In this document: positions 5,642 through 6,580 of the stretch, one piece after another | Position numbering within the stretch: the stretch's first letter is position 1 | Layout: every line of letters begins with the position of its first letter | Program-made: the position numbers and the translations under genes | Notes under the pieces: generated by a model | What the model was told of the DNA's origin: nothing | What the model saw: the letters and a program-made list of their open reading frames with translations, nothing else | Database searches by the model: none | Source: Candidatus Vogelbacteria bacterium | GTDB taxonomy: Bacteria > Patescibacteriota > Minisyncoccia > Phycocordibacterales > XYD1-FULL-46-19 | Direction: 5' to 3' | DNA length: 6,580 nucleotides | NCBI GenBank assembly: GCA_903825615.1 | Contig: CAIKBK010000097.1 | Location: forward strand, 1-6,580

Positions 5642-6244
5642 GTGACCGAACAGATTGAACAATTTTTGAGAGAAACAATAATCCCCGACCTTGAGAAAGG
5701 CCGGCCGAATTTTGATGCGCCTCATACTTTAGAAGTGGTTAATTGGATCAAGAAGATTATGCAGGGGCACCCAGAGCTTAATTTAGACCAAGATGTCCTA
5801 ATTATTGCCACCTATGCCCATGATTGGGGTTATTCCGGATTATTTGGAGACAAGAAAAATTTAAGTTCAACCGATGTTATTAGCGCCAAGCCTCGGCACA
5901 TGGAGATTGGGTCACAGAAGATTGAGGAGTTATTGGAGAACAACATTTTCTCTTTTTTAACAGAAAATCAGAAGAAAAGGATTATCCATTTGGTAGCTGT
6001 ACACGACAAAGTGCCAGAATTAAAAGATACTGACGAACTTGTCCTTGCCGAGGCCGATATTTTGAGTGGGTTGGATGTTGAGAATGTTAAACCAACTTTT
6101 GATCCTGAGTCAAACAGAAAATTTATGGAATCGGTTGCCCGAAGAAGAATTCCCCGTTTTGTGACTGATTTTAGCAAAAAGGAAGTTGAAAGATTGTTTA
6201 GGGCGAGAACGGCTTATTATGAGAAGGCCTTAGATAAAAATTAA
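5642..6244 (+). CDS. HD-domain metal-dependent phosphohydrolase
   Basis: A 200-aa protein with the HD superfamily residue pattern: His28 (FDAPHTLEVV), the His60-Asp61 pair in YAHDWGYSG, His86 (RHMEIG), His121 (VAVHDK), and Asp139 (EADIL). These would coordinate one or two divalent metal ions. HD proteins hydrolyse nucleotides, cyclic dinucleotides, phosphomonoesters and similar substrates; the substrate here cannot be told from sequence. It has no membrane segment and no synthetase or sensor domain. The start is GTG at 5642, 7 nt after the ychF stop, with an A-rich rather than Shine-Dalgarno leader; no better in-frame start is apparent that keeps the N-terminal helix. The HAD-family gene begins 1 nt after its stop, so the two phosphatase-type enzymes are probably translationally coupled. 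Confidence 0.85.
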   Translation: MTEQIEQFLRETIIPDLEKGRPNFDAPHTLEVVNWIKKIMQGHPELNLDQDVLIIATYAHDWGYSGLFGDKKNLSSTDVISAKPRHMEIGSQKIEELLENNIFSFLTENQKKRIIHLVAVHDKVPELKDTDELVLAEADILSGLDVENVKPTFDPESNRKFMESVARRRIPRFVTDFSKKEVERLFRARTAYYEKALDKN

Positions 6245-6245
6245 A

Positions 6246-6580
6246 ATGTCGAAGATTAAATTAGTAATTTTTGATGTTGACGGAGTCGTCTTAGATTCTT
6301 TCTCTGGTGTTGTGGCCGCTACTAATAAAACCCTCAAGCAATTTGGCGGAAGAGAAATAAGTGAAGAAGAATTTCGAGCTACCCAAATTGGCTCTTATGA
6401 GCAATTTATGTTCTCTCGAGGTATTTCGGAAACGGTTAATTGGCAAGAAGTGTCTGACGTTTTGGATGGCCATTTAAATGAGCCGGCTATGTATACCGAG
6501 AGAGCTGGCGTGAGGAATGTTTTTGATTTTCTTAAAGATAAGAATATTGCGATTTATCTGGTTAGTGCTGTCAATAAAGA
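6246..6580 (+). CDS. HAD-family phosphatase, partial (3' end beyond window)
   Basis: The open frame from ATG 6246 runs off the window after 111 codons. It begins with HAD motif I, FDVDGVVLDS, where Asp10 is the expected nucleophile and Asp12 the acid/base; the family form is DxDGV. A helical cap region follows (about 15-85). Residues 101-107 (IAIYLVS) form the strand carrying motif II, with Ser107 as the phosphate-binding residue. This layout fits the beta-phosphoglucomutase/phosphoglycolate phosphatase-like subfamily with an inserted cap after motif I, though the substrate is unknown and motifs III and IV lie outside the window. It begins 1 nt after the HD gene, in the same operon. Confidence 0.88.
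   Translation, partial: MSKIKLVIFDVDGVVLDSFSGVVAATNKTLKQFGGREISEEEFRATQIGSYEQFMFSRGISETVNWQEVSDVLDGHLNEPAMYTERAGVRNVFDFLKDKNIAIYLVSAVNK

Noticed and set aside
5642..6580. Cyclic-nucleotide or nucleotide-based defence cassette from the HD and HAD genes
   Set aside because: No synthetase, sensor or effector gene is present; both are common housekeeping hydrolase folds in the same operon as ychF.
1..6580. CRISPR array, insertion sequence or integrase gene
   Set aside because: No regularly spaced repeats, terminal inverted repeats, transposase or integrase motifs were seen on either strand.

Overview
The window looks like a chromosomal segment of a bacterium, most likely a Patescibacteria/CPR (Parcubacteria-like) genome. 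This is inferred from gene style and not proven. The gene set is tightly packed, with 1-9 nt between genes. Several products are small or poorly characterised, the base composition is fairly AT-rich (about 38-47% GC in sampled lines of the right-hand genes, lower between genes), and no Shine-Dalgarno sequence is visible before the plus-strand genes. The standard bacterial code (TGA as stop) fits every gene read.

Left end (1-364): a good sigma70-type promoter precedes two tandem alanine tRNAs, tRNA-Ala(GGC) and tRNA-Ala(TGC), 11 nt apart. A stem-loop at 298-335 follows. It reads best as the terminator of the converging minus-strand gene and may also stop tRNA transcription.

Middle (365-2749): one large minus-strand gene encodes a divergent MutS-family ATPase (core/clamp region plus ABC ATPase, with no recognisable mismatch-binding domain and no Smr domain). 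It differs from everything to its right: about 55-58% GC in sampled lines, a strong AAGGAG ribosome binding site, and a TGA stop, whereas the five complete plus-strand genes end in TAA. It starts downstream of a 246-bp AT-rich divergent intergenic region holding a candidate minus-strand promoter, a perfect 20-bp inverted repeat and a candidate plus-strand promoter. A short copy of the tRNA-Ala(GGC) 3' end lies on the far side of the gene. Together these suggest a horizontally acquired cargo gene inserted next to a tRNA locus.

Right part (2750-6580): six co-directional, almost abutting genes that probably form one operon: a DUF4349-like membrane protein with a periplasmic/extracellular coiled coil, a 73-aa helical protein of unknown function, a cytosolic papain-like (C39-like) peptidase, the translation-associated P-loop ATPase YchF, an HD-domain metal phosphohydrolase, and the start of a HAD-family phosphatase cut by the window edge. 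No single pathway ties these together. The arrangement looks like a housekeeping operon. No CRISPR array, insertion sequence, rRNA or recognisable defence cassette was seen, apart from the possibility that the MutS-like gene is an accessory DNA-processing gene.
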